Counted from the first letter of the stretch, positions 28,138 through 37,209 are shown. The stretch: DNA of 64,000 nt from Candidatus Villigracilis saccharophilus (GCA_016709305.1 JADJNA010000056.1:29574-93573), one strand, 5' to 3'. Translations and numbers: made by a program. The notes: generated by a model not told the origin, from the sequence alone.

Positions 28138-28957
28138 ATCCTCTTCCACTTCTTCGAGCGAACGCGCCGGCTGGCCCACCACTCTTGCAGCGATTGGCGG
28201 ATTACTCTTCCTGCATATTCCGCTCTGGTTGATCTTTCTCTATTCCTTTACAACCGATGAATCCGCTTACACATTCCCGCCTCCAGGCTTGACCTTGAAA
28301 TGGTTCCCGCAGGCAATCCAGAATACAGCCATGCAAGATGCGTTATTCCTGACTCTGCGTGTCGCTGTCCTGGCAACGGTGGCTGCATTGATCCTGGGGA
28401 CTCTCGCAGCTGCAGCTGTCTATCGCTTTGACTTTTTTGGCAAGGATGCCATTTCCTTTATGCTTGTGCTTCCGCTGGCCTTGCCCGGTATCGTGACCGG
28501 CATTGCCATGCGCTCCGCCATCAGCCTGCTGCATATCCCGTTTTCGTTTTGGACCATTGTCATCGGTCATGCCACTTTCTGCGTGGTCGTGGTCTACAAC
28601 AATGTCATCGCGCGGTTTAGGCGGTCCAGTAATTCCATGATCGAAGCTTCGATGGATCTTGGCGCGAATTCCTTCCAGACATTCTGGCATGTGGTCATGC
28701 CAAATATCGGCACGGCCTTGCTGGCAGGCGCGATCCTCGCCTTTTCCCTGTCTTTCGATGAAGTTATAGTGACCACCTTTACAGCGGGCAGTCAGCAGAC
28801 CCTTCCAATCTGGATATTCTCTCAAATGCTTAAGCCGCGCAATCGCCCAATCACCAACGTTACCGCGCTGCTGGTGGTGTTGATTACAGCCATTCCAATC
28901 ATGATAGCACAGCGCATCACTGCCGGTAACTCTGAATCAGAGGGTGGAAGTAAATAA
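28127..28957 (+). CDS. potC: spermidine/putrescine ABC transporter permease (PotC-type)
   Basis: 276 aa with six TM helices. The EAA loop reads EASMDLGANSFQTFWHVVMPNIGTAL. LHIPLWLIFLYSF near the N-terminus and LALPGIVTGIAMRS are typical of PotC/PotI. It forms the channel with PotB. The N-terminal 20 residues are Ser-rich and basic. The next gene (SET domain) starts 79 nt later after a TATAAT, so the pot transcript may end here although no hairpin is obvious. Confidence 0.9.
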   Translation: MPSKSSSTSSSERAGWPTTLAAIGGLLFLHIPLWLIFLYSFTTDESAYTFPPPGLTLKWFPQAIQNTAMQDALFLTLRVAVLATVAALILGTLAAAAVYRFDFFGKDAISFMLVLPLALPGIVTGIAMRSAISLLHIPFSFWTIVIGHATFCVVVVYNNVIARFRRSSNSMIEASMDLGANSFQTFWHVVMPNIGTALLAGAILAFSLSFDEVIVTTFTAGSQQTLPIWIFSQMLKPRNRPITNVTALLVVLITAIPIMIAQRITAGNSESEGGSK

Positions 28958-29035
28958 GATTGTTTAATGCATCCAACGGGACTGCGGCAGCTTGCTCCCC
29001 ATTCCCGTTGGCTTCTCCTTTATAATCCACTCATT

Positions 29036-29557
29036 ATGAATGACCGATCATTTTCCCATCTCAATCCCAAGTGCGAAGCCCGCGCACATCCCGAAGGCGG
29101 GTGCGGAGTCTTTGCAATGCAAGACATCTCAAAAGGCGAACTTATCTCTCTTTGGGGCGGATGTATCGTTCAAAAAAATGACCTCGATCCCTCCATGCCG
29201 CGCTTCACCCAGCGTGTGATTCAAGTTGATGAAGATCTGTACCTGCTGACCGCCGAGGAAAAGGAACCCAATGATTGCTTCAATCATTCCTGTGAGCCCA
29301 ATCTCGGATTTTTTGGGCAGATCGGTCTGATTGCCATGCGGGATATTCGAGCGGGCGAAGAATTGATGTTCGACTACGCCATGTCTGACGGCGGACCCTA
29401 TGACGAGTTCGAATGTTATTGCGGTTCTTCCAGTTGCCGCGGAACGGTCACGGGCAACGATTGGAAACTGCCTGACTTGTGGGGGAAATATGCGGGATAT
29501 TTCTCGCCGTATCTTGCGCGGCGCATCATGAATTTGCCTGAAATCCAAGACAAATGA
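29036..29557 (+). CDS. SET-domain protein with post-SET cysteine motif
   Basis: 173 aa from the ATG at 29036. The SET domain is complete: GCGVFAMQDISKGELI (SAM-binding N-SET strand), NHSCEPN at 83-89 (the pseudoknot NHxCxPN), and GEELMFDYAM. A post-SET CxCx4C (CYCGSSSC, Cys127/129/134) follows, which with the SET Cys85 can bind one zinc. These are the marks of eukaryote-type lysine methyltransferases that also occur in bacteria. The target protein is unknown. A TATAAT only nine bases before the ATG suggests a nearly leaderless message. It overlaps the next gene by 4 nt. Confidence 0.87.
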   Translation: MNDRSFSHLNPKCEARAHPEGGCGVFAMQDISKGELISLWGGCIVQKNDLDPSMPRFTQRVIQVDEDLYLLTAEEKEPNDCFNHSCEPNLGFFGQIGLIAMRDIRAGEELMFDYAMSDGGPYDEFECYCGSSSCRGTVTGNDWKLPDLWGKYAGYFSPYLARRIMNLPEIQDK

Positions 29558-31011
29558 AATTGTCCTTCCCTGCGCGTATCTACCTAATTGCGCTTGTACT
29601 TAGGTTAATTCCGGTTTTACTAACACGCTCGCTTGGCATCGGCCTCGATGATATGTTCCAGTACGATATGCTGGCGCGCAGCCTTGCTTCCGGGGGGGGA
29701 TTCCGCTGGTACGCACAGGCGGCTTTGAAACAGCTTGAGCCATATGTTGATTTTGATCTTGCCACGGCGAAGGGTTACGACCCAAAGTACGGGCTGTACA
29801 CATCCTTCCGCGCGCCGCTTTACCCTGCATTTCTTGCAATCGTATATTTTTTTAGCGGGGCAGGTGCCTCTCGATTTTTTGCCGCTCGTTTGGTGCAAAT
29901 AATTTTTCTTGGAGCGCCGCTTGCGCCTTTTACATATCTTGTTTCAAAACGTCTGGCGGGGCCTCTCTTTTTTGATGAAACAAAACTGGAAAGATCGGCA
30001 AAAACATCCGCGTGGGTGGTTGCCTGTTATCCCATGCTTCTTGTTTATCCATTGGGACTTGGCACAGAAAATCCTTTCTTTGTTTTGCTTCTTGTTTCCT
30101 ACCTTTTTCTTCTTAAATCCATCGAACAGCCGACGAAATTTAATTTTATACTTTCCGCTGTTTTATTAGCATTAACTGCCTTAACCCGCTCCGTGATACT
30201 TCCATTTGCGGGACTGGCTTTCTTATATATGATTTATCTACACCGAAAAAACGCAATTCTGGCCGGGCTTGCTTTTATTTTGATTCTCTCTCCCTGGGTG
30301 ATTCGTAATTCATTATTACATAAGAGATTGACAGGCATTGAAACCTCGATGGGATACAACCTGTATCTTGGGTATTACCCGCATGGGAATGGGTCGTTCA
30401 TTTTCGGCCCGTCACTGGATCTACTCACGATCATGGACGATGCCGAACGCGATGAAGTCGGGACACAAAAAGCGCTCGGATTTATCAAAGCGCAGCCCGC
30501 GCGGATCGTTCCGCTTGCAATTAATCGTCTGGGCTTTTTCTTTGGCTTGGAGAAGCGTGTTTTAATGTATTTTTATTCAAATGATTTGCTTGGATATATT
30601 CCAGCCCGCATATTGTTTGTGGTCGCCCTCGTCCTGCTATTGCCGTTTGTGACCATTTCGATCTCTGCATTGTTTGGTTTTTCGCTGCTAAAATGGAATC
30701 CGCAAACCAAACTTCTTGGTTTTTTGTTTTTTGCATATCTTCTGCCCCATGTTTTCATCCTGTCTGAGGATAGGTTTCATCTGGCGTTGATCCCTTATTT
30801 TTCGATTCTTGCCGCGCTATTGTGGACGGGCGGTTTTGGGGGAATATCAGCCCGCTGGAATGGCTCTTTGACGGGCAGAGTGTTCGTCGCTTTCGCGGTT
30901 GTCGGCGCGGTATTTCTTTTTTTAAATTGGGGATTTGAGTTATCCCGCGATGCGGATAAAATTGCCCAATTATTTGGACCGAATGGAAATAACTCCCATT
31001 TTCCATATTGA
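29554..31011 (+). CDS. GT-C (GT39/ArnT-like) membrane glycosyltransferase
   Basis: 485 aa with about 11 TM helices. The first loop has GIGLDDMFQYDMLARSLASGGG with Asp32-Asp33, the catalytic acidic pair of GT-C enzymes, and later YTSFRAPLYPAFLAIVYF. It is shorter than the other two GT-C genes and ends shortly after the last helix, lacking a large soluble C-domain. It overlaps the SET-domain gene by ATGA and precedes a CPBP protease gene by 8 nt, so the three are one operon. Donor and acceptor unknown. Confidence 0.82.
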   Translation: MKLSFPARIYLIALVLRLIPVLLTRSLGIGLDDMFQYDMLARSLASGGGFRWYAQAALKQLEPYVDFDLATAKGYDPKYGLYTSFRAPLYPAFLAIVYFFSGAGASRFFAARLVQIIFLGAPLAPFTYLVSKRLAGPLFFDETKLERSAKTSAWVVACYPMLLVYPLGLGTENPFFVLLLVSYLFLLKSIEQPTKFNFILSAVLLALTALTRSVILPFAGLAFLYMIYLHRKNAILAGLAFILILSPWVIRNSLLHKRLTGIETSMGYNLYLGYYPHGNGSFIFGPSLDLLTIMDDAERDEVGTQKALGFIKAQPARIVPLAINRLGFFFGLEKRVLMYFYSNDLLGYIPARILFVVALVLLLPFVTISISALFGFSLLKWNPQTKLLGFLFFAYLLPHVFILSEDRFHLALIPYFSILAALLWTGGFGGISARWNGSLTGRVFVAFAVVGAVFLFLNWGFELSRDADKIAQLFGPNGNNSHFPY

Positions 31012-31019
31012 GAGAATTG

Positions 31020-31634
31020 ATGAAATACTTGCTTGGCGAAAGGCTGAATTTTGATTGGAAGATCGTCGCAGTTACGATTATCAGTACGCTGTTGTTAATG
31101 GTGGACCATTATCACAAGCTCACCCCTTTTAAATACTGGGACCGCGTATTCTTATATTTGATCGTTCCGCTATTGATCATAGTTGTATTATTTCGTGAAA
31201 ACCCAAAGGAATATGGTTTTTCACTTGGCGATTGGAAATTGGGCATACTCTTCACTTTAATAGGCATTCTCGTTATGGCCCCCGTCATTTATTATCTGGG
31301 AAGCGGAGATGCCTCCATGCAGAAATATTATGAGCCGTATTTACGCGGTCTGCCTTGGACGACTTTTCTCGATCTGGTCGGCTGGGAATTCTTTTTTCGC
31401 GGCTGGATTCTTTTTGCTTATGCGCGTAAATTTGGGCACGACGCTTTGTGGTTGCAGGCTGTCCCATTTGCATTGGCGCATATCGGGAAACCAGAGATCG
31501 AAACCCTGTCGACCATCTTTGGCGGTTTTGCTTTCGGTTGGGTGGCGTGGCGGACAAAATCATTTGTCTGGCCGTTACTGATACACTGGTTCATTGCCAC
31601 ATTCATAATTATTGTTGCCGCCGGTGTCATATGA
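31020..31634 (+). CDS. CPBP-family intramembrane metalloprotease (type II CAAX-like)
   Basis: 204 aa. I prefer the ATG at 31020 over the in-frame TTG at 31008 because it has GAGAG upstream. Several TM helices. The active-site motifs are WEFFFRGWIL (usually EExxxRG), FALAHIGKPE (FxxxH) and LLIHWFIA. The first Glu of the EE pair is replaced by Trp, as I recall for one CPBP subgroup, so activity is likely but unproven. CPBP proteases cut within membranes or act as bacteriocin-immunity proteins. The stop overlaps the GNAT gene start (ATGA). Confidence 0.82.
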   Translation: MKYLLGERLNFDWKIVAVTIISTLLLMVDHYHKLTPFKYWDRVFLYLIVPLLIIVVLFRENPKEYGFSLGDWKLGILFTLIGILVMAPVIYYLGSGDASMQKYYEPYLRGLPWTTFLDLVGWEFFFRGWILFAYARKFGHDALWLQAVPFALAHIGKPEIETLSTIFGGFAFGWVAWRTKSFVWPLLIHWFIATFIIIVAAGVI

Positions 31635-32074
31635 TAAATTACATACTTCGTCCCGCCCTGGAAACGGAAGCGGCTCAAATTAAGAAATTAATTAACTTAG
31701 TCGGGATCAACCCCACAGGACTGGATTGGAAACGTTTCATTGTCGCGGTCAATGATGACAGGCGGGTGATCGGCTGCGGGCAGATCAAGCCGCATGGGGC
31801 AGACATCCGCGAACTTGCATCCATTGCTGTTGATCCTGCATATCAAGGCAACGGTATTGCGCGGGCGGTGATGGATCAATTGCTTTCCACCATCCCTCGA
31901 CCGGTGTATCTAATGTGCGTTTCAACAATGGAAGGTCTTTATATTAAATTCGGCTTCAAAGCGATCCCTTATGAAGCCATGCCGCGTTACTTTCAGCGTA
32001 TTTCTAATGTTTTCCGCATTGCGGACGTCATACGTCACAGCGGGGAAGAGTTGCTCGTTATGAAAATGGAGTAG
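31631..32074 (+). CDS. GNAT-family N-acetyltransferase
   Basis: 147 aa from the ATG at 31631. GNAT motif A is IRELASIAVDPAYQGNGIARAVMDQLL, the acetyl-CoA pyrophosphate loop QxxGxG/A; motif B is VYLMCVSTMEGLYIKFGF. The protein acetylates an amine on a small molecule or protein; the substrate is not deducible. The start overlaps the CPBP stop by four bases. An extended reading upstream is simply the CPBP gene in another frame. Confidence 0.85.
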   Translation: MINYILRPALETEAAQIKKLINLVGINPTGLDWKRFIVAVNDDRRVIGCGQIKPHGADIRELASIAVDPAYQGNGIARAVMDQLLSTIPRPVYLMCVSTMEGLYIKFGFKAIPYEAMPRYFQRISNVFRIADVIRHSGEELLVMKME

Positions 32075-32084
32075 AATCACATAT

Positions 32085-32675
32085 ATGAAAAACGCACTCT
32101 ATATCTTACTTGGTATTATGGCGGGTTTTGTGCTGGCGGGTGTGCTGGTCTTTGTTTCGCGCGCGCCTTCGGGCAGTCCGATCACGCTTCAGCCTGCGCC
32201 CACGGATGCCCCCATTGCGATCCATGTGATCGGCGCTGTGCCGCGCCCGGGATTATATGAATTCCCTGAAGGCGTACGCGTGCAGGACGCGATCGATGCG
32301 GCGGGCGGCTTGCTTGCTGAAGCGAATGTGGATGCTCTCAATCTGGCGGCGTTATTGGAAGATGGTCAACAGTTGAATATTCCTTACAAGGCTGGCAGCG
32401 AGCCTGTTGTTGACCCATTTGCGCTTGACCTGCCTTCCTCGGCTACTGCTACACCGTTGGCAAATCCAGATATAGAGCTTATTGATATCAATACAGCCAC
32501 GCTGGAAGAGCTTGATTCGCTTCCGGGCATTGGTCCCACCACCGCGCAGAAAATACTGGAGTATCGTGCTCCTGACGCGAACGGTCCATTTGCGACCATT
32601 GAAGATATCATGAATGTATCCGGTATCGGACCTTCCACATTTGAAGATATAAAAGATCTGATCACTGTAAACTAA
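32085..32675 (+). CDS. comEA: ComEA-type DNA-binding protein (SLBB plus helix-hairpin-helix)
   Basis: 196 aa. An N-terminal TM anchor (LYILLGIMAGFVLAGVLVFV) is followed by a SLBB-like domain (IHVIGAVPRPGLYEFPEGVRV ... NLAALLEDGQQLNIP), a Ser/Ala/Thr linker, and a ComEA HhH domain (IDINTATLEELDSLPGIGP, then VSGIGPSTFEDIKDLI) that grips DNA backbone. It probably binds DNA at the cell surface during uptake for transformation; no comEC or comF is in view. The stop overlaps the next start (TAATG). Confidence 0.9.
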   Translation: MKNALYILLGIMAGFVLAGVLVFVSRAPSGSPITLQPAPTDAPIAIHVIGAVPRPGLYEFPEGVRVQDAIDAAGGLLAEANVDALNLAALLEDGQQLNIPYKAGSEPVVDPFALDLPSSATATPLANPDIELIDINTATLEELDSLPGIGPTTAQKILEYRAPDANGPFATIEDIMNVSGIGPSTFEDIKDLITVN

Positions 32676-33235
32676 TGTCTTTCGATCACTTCGGCGCCAT
32701 CGCTCATTTGTACGCGCGTGTGACCTATTCGAAAACGGATATCATGCGTGAAATCGCGTCCCTACCTGTGAAGGGACGTTTACTTGATGTGGGCGGCGGT
32801 ACGGGCAGAGTTTCATCTGCCATACGCGCGCTGGTGGATGAAGCGATCGTTGCCGATGTTTCATTTGGAATGTTAATGCAGGTGCCTCGTTCCACGCTCA
32901 AGCCTGTCTGCGGTGGTTCTGAATCATTACCCTTCGCGAATAATTCTTTCGAACGCGTTATCATGGTGGATGCATTGCACCATGTCGTCAACCATGCAGA
33001 AAGTGCCAGCGAAATGTTTCGCGTGCTTAAACCCGGCGGTCTGCTCGTGATCGAGGAACCGGATATACGGTCTTTTGGCGTCAAATTGATCGCACTTGCC
33101 GAAAAATTACTCCTGATGCGCAGTCACTTCCTTGCGCCGCATGAGATCATGAAATTGTTTTCGAGCTTTACGAGCGGGGAAAAGCATATACGCGCGCAAG
33201 ACGGAACTGCCTGGGTAGTTGTTCGGAAAAAATAA
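32675..33235 (+). CDS. SAM-dependent methyltransferase, class I (UbiE-like)
   Basis: 186 aa. Motif I is LLDVGGGTGRVSSAI, motif II/III ends in RVIMVDALHHVVNHA, and VLKPGGLLVIEEPD is the post-strand-5 motif. It is shorter than UbiE (about 230-250 aa). The acceptor is unknown. It is coupled to comEA by overlapping stop and start and is followed by a new promoter-like element for the CBS gene. Confidence 0.85.
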   Translation: MSFDHFGAIAHLYARVTYSKTDIMREIASLPVKGRLLDVGGGTGRVSSAIRALVDEAIVADVSFGMLMQVPRSTLKPVCGGSESLPFANNSFERVIMVDALHHVVNHAESASEMFRVLKPGGLLVIEEPDIRSFGVKLIALAEKLLLMRSHFLAPHEIMKLFSSFTSGEKHIRAQDGTAWVVVRKK

Positions 33236-33245
33236 TTACATCTCC

Positions 33246-33256
33246 TGCGGTAAAAT
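33246..33256 (+). promoter_or_regulatory. extended -10 element (TGCGGTAAAAT) of the CBS gene
   Basis: TGCGGTAAAAT lies 25 bases before the GTG start at 33282 and just after the methyltransferase stop. Near-identical elements occur at 37371, 38546 and 40084. Confidence 0.5.
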
Positions 33257-33281
33257 ACCTCCCAACCAAAGGAGAGAAACA

Positions 33282-34694
33282 GTGACAGATTTATTGGAAT
33301 CTAGACAAAAACGAGTTTTTAATAATGTGCTTGGCGCAATGGGGAATACTCCGCTTGTGAAGTTGGAACGCATCGGGCGTGACCTGCCCGTTCCCTTATA
33401 TGCAAAATTGGAATTTATGAATCCCGGCGGATCGGTCAAAGACCGAGTGGGAGCTTATATTATTGAGCAAGCCGAAAAACGCGGGGAAATTAAACCCGCT
33501 GGCACGATCGTAGAAGCTACATCAGGCAATACGGGTGTCGGTCTCGCCATCGCGGCGGCGTTGAAGGGTTACAAGACCATCTTCGTTATGCCTGATAAGA
33601 TGAGCAATGAAAAGATTTTATTGTTGCGTGCTTATGGAGCGAAAGTTGTAATTACGCCAACTGCGGTGGGACCTGAGGATCCGCGCTCCTATTATGAAGT
33701 AGCCAAAAAATTCGCCCGTGAAACCCCCAATGCCATCTTGGCGAATCAATATCACAACCCTGATAATCCAAAAACGCATGAGATCAGCACCGGCCCCGAA
33801 CTTTGGGAACAGACCGATGGAAAATTGACCGATGTCATTATTGGGATTGGCACGGGCGGAACGATCAGCGGGGTGGGGCGCTATCTCAAGTCGAAGAATC
33901 CAAACATCCAAATTGTCGGCGTGGATATCGAAGGTTCGATCCTGACCGAGATCTGGCAGAATAAAGGAATTATTCCCGCAGGGGCATATCCCAAGACCTA
34001 TAAAGTGGAAGGTATTGGTGAGGACTTTCTGCCATCCGCAATGGATATTACTGTTGTGGATGCAATTGAACGGGCGGGCGACCGCGAGTCGTTTTTGTGG
34101 GCGCGTCAGTTGGTGCGTCAGGAGGGAATTTTCGCAGGTGGATCATCAGGTTCCGCGATCGCCGGCGCGATCAAGTATTGCCGTAAACTACCTGCCGGCC
34201 GTATCCCGGTGGTGATACTGCCTGATTCGGGTTCGCGCTATCTCTCCAAATTCTATGATGACAAGTGGATGCGCGAATTCGGATTCCTCTCGATGGAATT
34301 CGGCGAAACGGCTCTGGCTGACCTGTTGCTTGCCAAGCCGAATAAGATACTTCAAACTGCCGCGCTCGGAGATTCGATCCGCAAAGTGGTCTCAGTGATG
34401 CACCAGAACGCAGTGTCGCAGATGCCGGTCCTCGGCGCGGATGGATCGCTGGCGGGTCTCATCGAAGAAGTGGACTTGCTTAATCACATGCTCGAAGAGC
34501 ATGAGCACAGCAATGACGAAAAAATAGATGCCCTTGTTCAGAACGCGGGTGCGGTATTTCCGCCCGAGACTCCGCTCGAAGATGCCATGCCGTCATTGAC
34601 GTCAGGATATGCGTTGATCGTAGTCGAACACGGCCGACCGATTGGCATATTGACCAAGATTGATGTGCTGGATTACGTTGCTGGTAAAATATAA
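33282..34694 (+). CDS. cbs: cystathionine beta-synthase (PLP domain plus CBS pair)
   Basis: 470 aa from the GTG at 33282 with AAAGGAGAG upstream. The PLP domain has FMNPGGSVKDRVG with the Schiff-base Lys53, the substrate loop EATSGNTGVGLA and the phosphate loop GTGGTISGVGR. The C-terminus carries two CBS motifs (VSQMPVLGADGSLAGLIEEVDLL and YALIVVEHGRPIGILTKIDVL). That architecture is typical of cystathionine beta-synthase, which joins homocysteine and serine; O-acetylserine sulfhydrylases usually lack the CBS pair. The CBS pair may bind an adenosyl ligand. It has its own promoter-like element. Confidence 0.88.
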   Translation: MTDLLESRQKRVFNNVLGAMGNTPLVKLERIGRDLPVPLYAKLEFMNPGGSVKDRVGAYIIEQAEKRGEIKPAGTIVEATSGNTGVGLAIAAALKGYKTIFVMPDKMSNEKILLLRAYGAKVVITPTAVGPEDPRSYYEVAKKFARETPNAILANQYHNPDNPKTHEISTGPELWEQTDGKLTDVIIGIGTGGTISGVGRYLKSKNPNIQIVGVDIEGSILTEIWQNKGIIPAGAYPKTYKVEGIGEDFLPSAMDITVVDAIERAGDRESFLWARQLVRQEGIFAGGSSGSAIAGAIKYCRKLPAGRIPVVILPDSGSRYLSKFYDDKWMREFGFLSMEFGETALADLLLAKPNKILQTAALGDSIRKVVSVMHQNAVSQMPVLGADGSLAGLIEEVDLLNHMLEEHEHSNDEKIDALVQNAGAVFPPETPLEDAMPSLTSGYALIVVEHGRPIGILTKIDVLDYVAGKI

Positions 34695-34718
34695 GTCAGG
34701 TTAATTCTGGAGGCGCGT

Positions 34719-36299
34719 ATGAACTTCTCTATCCGGGGTATGGAAACCATGGAACTAACAGTTGGAAATCGTTTATTCCAATTAATAATTGAAATTAGCG
34801 ATCGTATCATTGCCCTTCGAACTGATGCAGACGATAAAAAAATTCCTTCCAGGGAAAAAGTAAAAGGCGAAAAAAAAGAGAAGGCTGCTCCAAAGAAACC
34901 ATCTACGCCGAAGACCGTCAAGTCTAAAGAGTCAAAACCTAAAACCCCGAAAACAAAAATTTCTAAACCTGCAACTCCCGAATCGAAGAAGTTGGAAGAT
35001 GAAACATATTCTGCTTCAGAGATTGTTGGGCCGGTCACTTTTGAGGGAGGGCAGAATATTGAAGATGGATCTGAGATTGAAGAACCGCTGATCGGATCTG
35101 CAGATACATCCTTTGAACCGGAACTTAAGACATTTGAAAAGAAATCAGATATTCGACCTGAACCTGAAAAGGAAAATGAAGCCTCCCGGCAGGATGTGCC
35201 ATTTATTGTTCCTCAGGATATAAATAGGAAAGAGAACCAAACAAGGGTGGAGAAGCCGGTTGTCCGGTCTCTGAAATATTCCCCTGATTCTTTTTCGGTC
35301 TCAAGCCGTAGGAAGAATAACCTGCGTTTGTTGAGATTTGGCGGTGGTGTTCTGGCTGTTTTGACAATATTGGGATTTGGGTTGAATTTTCTGATGAAGA
35401 ACAAACCCGCCACAGCAGTTCCTGCATCTGTGACAAGTGAGGCGCCGGCCAATGTTATGTCAACTTCAACCAGCGCAGCTATTGCTGCCACGGCCACAGC
35501 ATTTCCTCCGTCAACAGCAACAAATGCCCCAACTGAAACCCCGCTTGTTACACCAACACTTGGAGTAAGTTCCACGTTGACAGGCAATGACGGCGCGATC
35601 TTGGTCTATGTCCCTGAAGGTGAATTTACGATGGGAAGTGACCTGGCTCCCGACGAACAACCCGTCCATCAGGTGGCTTTGGATGCTTATTGGATCGATC
35701 AGACTGAAGTGACAAATGCCATGTATGAAAAATGTGTGGACGCGAAAAAGTGCCGGCCGCCTGTGTCTGTCACATCGAATACGCGCGAATTATATTTTTA
35801 CCATCCCGATTTTGGAAATTATCCCGTTATTTTTATTTCGTGGAGCGATGCAAACAGCTATTGCTCATGGGCGGGACGCAGGCTACCTACGGAAGCGGAG
35901 TGGGAAAAGGCCTCTCGCGGAACAGATGGGAATGTATACCCGTGGGGAAACGATGAGCCAAGCGCTGGTCTCCTGAATGTGGATTTTCCAGATACGACTG
36001 AGGTGGGCAGATATCCGGATGGCGCCAGTGTATATGGCGCGCTTGATATGGCTGGCAATGTTTGGGAATGGGTGGCTGATTGGTATGGTGAAACATATTA
36101 TAAAGATTCGCCTGCCTCGAATCCCCTCGGACCGGATAGTCCACTGGACCCCAACTTTGGACAGCTTCGGGTACTGCGCGGCGGTTCGTCATGGTATAAC
36201 CTTGATGGCAGTGTCCGTTCTGCAGATCGCGAACAAAATGGAGTAAGGTTTTTTAGCGCATTGATCGGTTTTCGCTGCGCGCAAGGTGCATCCCAGTAG
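34719..36299 (+). CDS. membrane-anchored SUMF1/FGE-fold protein
   Basis: 526 aa with GGAGGCG before the ATG. Residues 1-200 are a Lys/Pro/Glu-rich cytoplasmic region. One TM helix near 206-227 (FGGGVLAVLTILGFGLNFLM) follows, then a Thr/Ala/Pro linker, then a SUMF1 domain (FTMGSDLAPDEQPVHQVAL, DQTEVTNAMYEKC, GRRLPTEAEWEKASRG, DMAGNVWEWVADWY, LRVLRGGSSW). The paired active-site cysteines of true formylglycine-generating enzymes after RGGSW are absent (here YNLDGSVRSADREQNG), so it probably does not oxidise sulfatase cysteines and may be a binding or EgtB-like relative. A terminator-like hairpin follows. Confidence 0.85.
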   Translation: MNFSIRGMETMELTVGNRLFQLIIEISDRIIALRTDADDKKIPSREKVKGEKKEKAAPKKPSTPKTVKSKESKPKTPKTKISKPATPESKKLEDETYSASEIVGPVTFEGGQNIEDGSEIEEPLIGSADTSFEPELKTFEKKSDIRPEPEKENEASRQDVPFIVPQDINRKENQTRVEKPVVRSLKYSPDSFSVSSRRKNNLRLLRFGGGVLAVLTILGFGLNFLMKNKPATAVPASVTSEAPANVMSTSTSAAIAATATAFPPSTATNAPTETPLVTPTLGVSSTLTGNDGAILVYVPEGEFTMGSDLAPDEQPVHQVALDAYWIDQTEVTNAMYEKCVDAKKCRPPVSVTSNTRELYFYHPDFGNYPVIFISWSDANSYCSWAGRRLPTEAEWEKASRGTDGNVYPWGNDEPSAGLLNVDFPDTTEVGRYPDGASVYGALDMAGNVWEWVADWYGETYYKDSPASNPLGPDSPLDPNFGQLRVLRGGSSWYNLDGSVRSADREQNGVRFFSALIGFRCAQGASQ

Positions 36300-36327
36300 T
36301 GTAAATTTTTAAAAAATAGAGATCGTC

Positions 36328-36366
36328 AAATCCCTGATGATATTCAAAAGATCTTCAGGGAATTTT
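36328..36366 (+). terminator. terminator after the SUMF1-fold gene
   Basis: AAATCCCTGA and TTCAGGGAATTTTT form an interrupted stem ending in a T run, 29 bases past the stop. Confidence 0.5.
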
Positions 36367-36480
36367 TAACAATATGCATGGGAGTCTGCAAAAGCCTTTA
36401 CAGAATCTTTAAATTCCCGTGGAATATGCATGATAAACTTTCCGGACTGCTTTGCAATAAAATAAATCGGTGAGGGTATC

Positions 36481-37209
36481 ATGAAAAAATATTTGATTCT
36501 TTTTACGATGTTTCTGGTAACAGGCTGCGGGGCGGGTAGATCACAAGCGCAGCCACCGGCTATGATGGGTGGCGGGGATTCTGGCATGATGGCACGTCAT
36601 CATGCACAGGTTCCAGAGCAATACGCGGGACTGACTTCTCCCGATCTAACAGATGATGCTCTTCTGCGCGGTGCGGAGATCTACAAAATAAACTGTCTTG
36701 CCTGTCACGGTGAAACCGCTGCGGGCGATGGTGTGGCTGGCGCCGCTTTGAATCCGCTTCCGTCCCCGATTGGGCATACTTCCCAAATGTTGTCGGATGC
36801 GCTTGTCTTTTACCGTATTAGCGAGGGTGGAGTTGAATTTCAAACGGCCATGCCCGCTTGGAAGGATGTTCTAACTGACCAGCAGATCTGGGATGTGATC
36901 GCTTATGTTCGGGAATTGGGAAAGGGCAATACTGCTCTTATCGATCAAATGCAGGCCGCGCAGCAGGACGAGATGCTGAACGAAGCATTGAAAAATGGCG
37001 CGATCACAGTAGCGCAGGCGGATACTTTTCGGGTTGTGCATGTTGAATTGGAAGGCTATATCAAGTCGAACGTGTCACAAAGAACGATGGACGAACGAGA
37101 GGCCTCGGCCCTTATGGCTTTGGTTGACTCTGGGGTGGTGACGCAGGCTCAGGTGGATGAGTTCAAGATTGTTCATGCGATTCTTTCATCGGGCGGGTTC
37201 ATGCCATAA
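36481..37209 (+). CDS. c-type cytochrome lipoprotein with duplicated C-terminal module
   Basis: 242 aa. Lipobox LVTGC (Cys16), haem site CLACH at 72-76 and Met ligand in QTAMPAW (Met124), so one haem c of the cytochrome c class I/cbb3 kind, anchored outside the membrane as a periplasmic electron carrier. After the cytochrome domain (ending near 150) come two copies of a 22-residue pattern, LKNGAITVAQADTFRVVHVE and LVDSGVVTQAQVDEFKIVHA, at about 170-190 and 214-235. I do not know this module. A TAAAAT 17 bases upstream and a strong terminator downstream make it a single-gene unit. Confidence 0.85.
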   Translation: MKKYLILFTMFLVTGCGAGRSQAQPPAMMGGGDSGMMARHHAQVPEQYAGLTSPDLTDDALLRGAEIYKINCLACHGETAAGDGVAGAALNPLPSPIGHTSQMLSDALVFYRISEGGVEFQTAMPAWKDVLTDQQIWDVIAYVRELGKGNTALIDQMQAAQQDEMLNEALKNGAITVAQADTFRVVHVELEGYIKSNVSQRTMDEREASALMALVDSGVVTQAQVDEFKIVHAILSSGGFMP

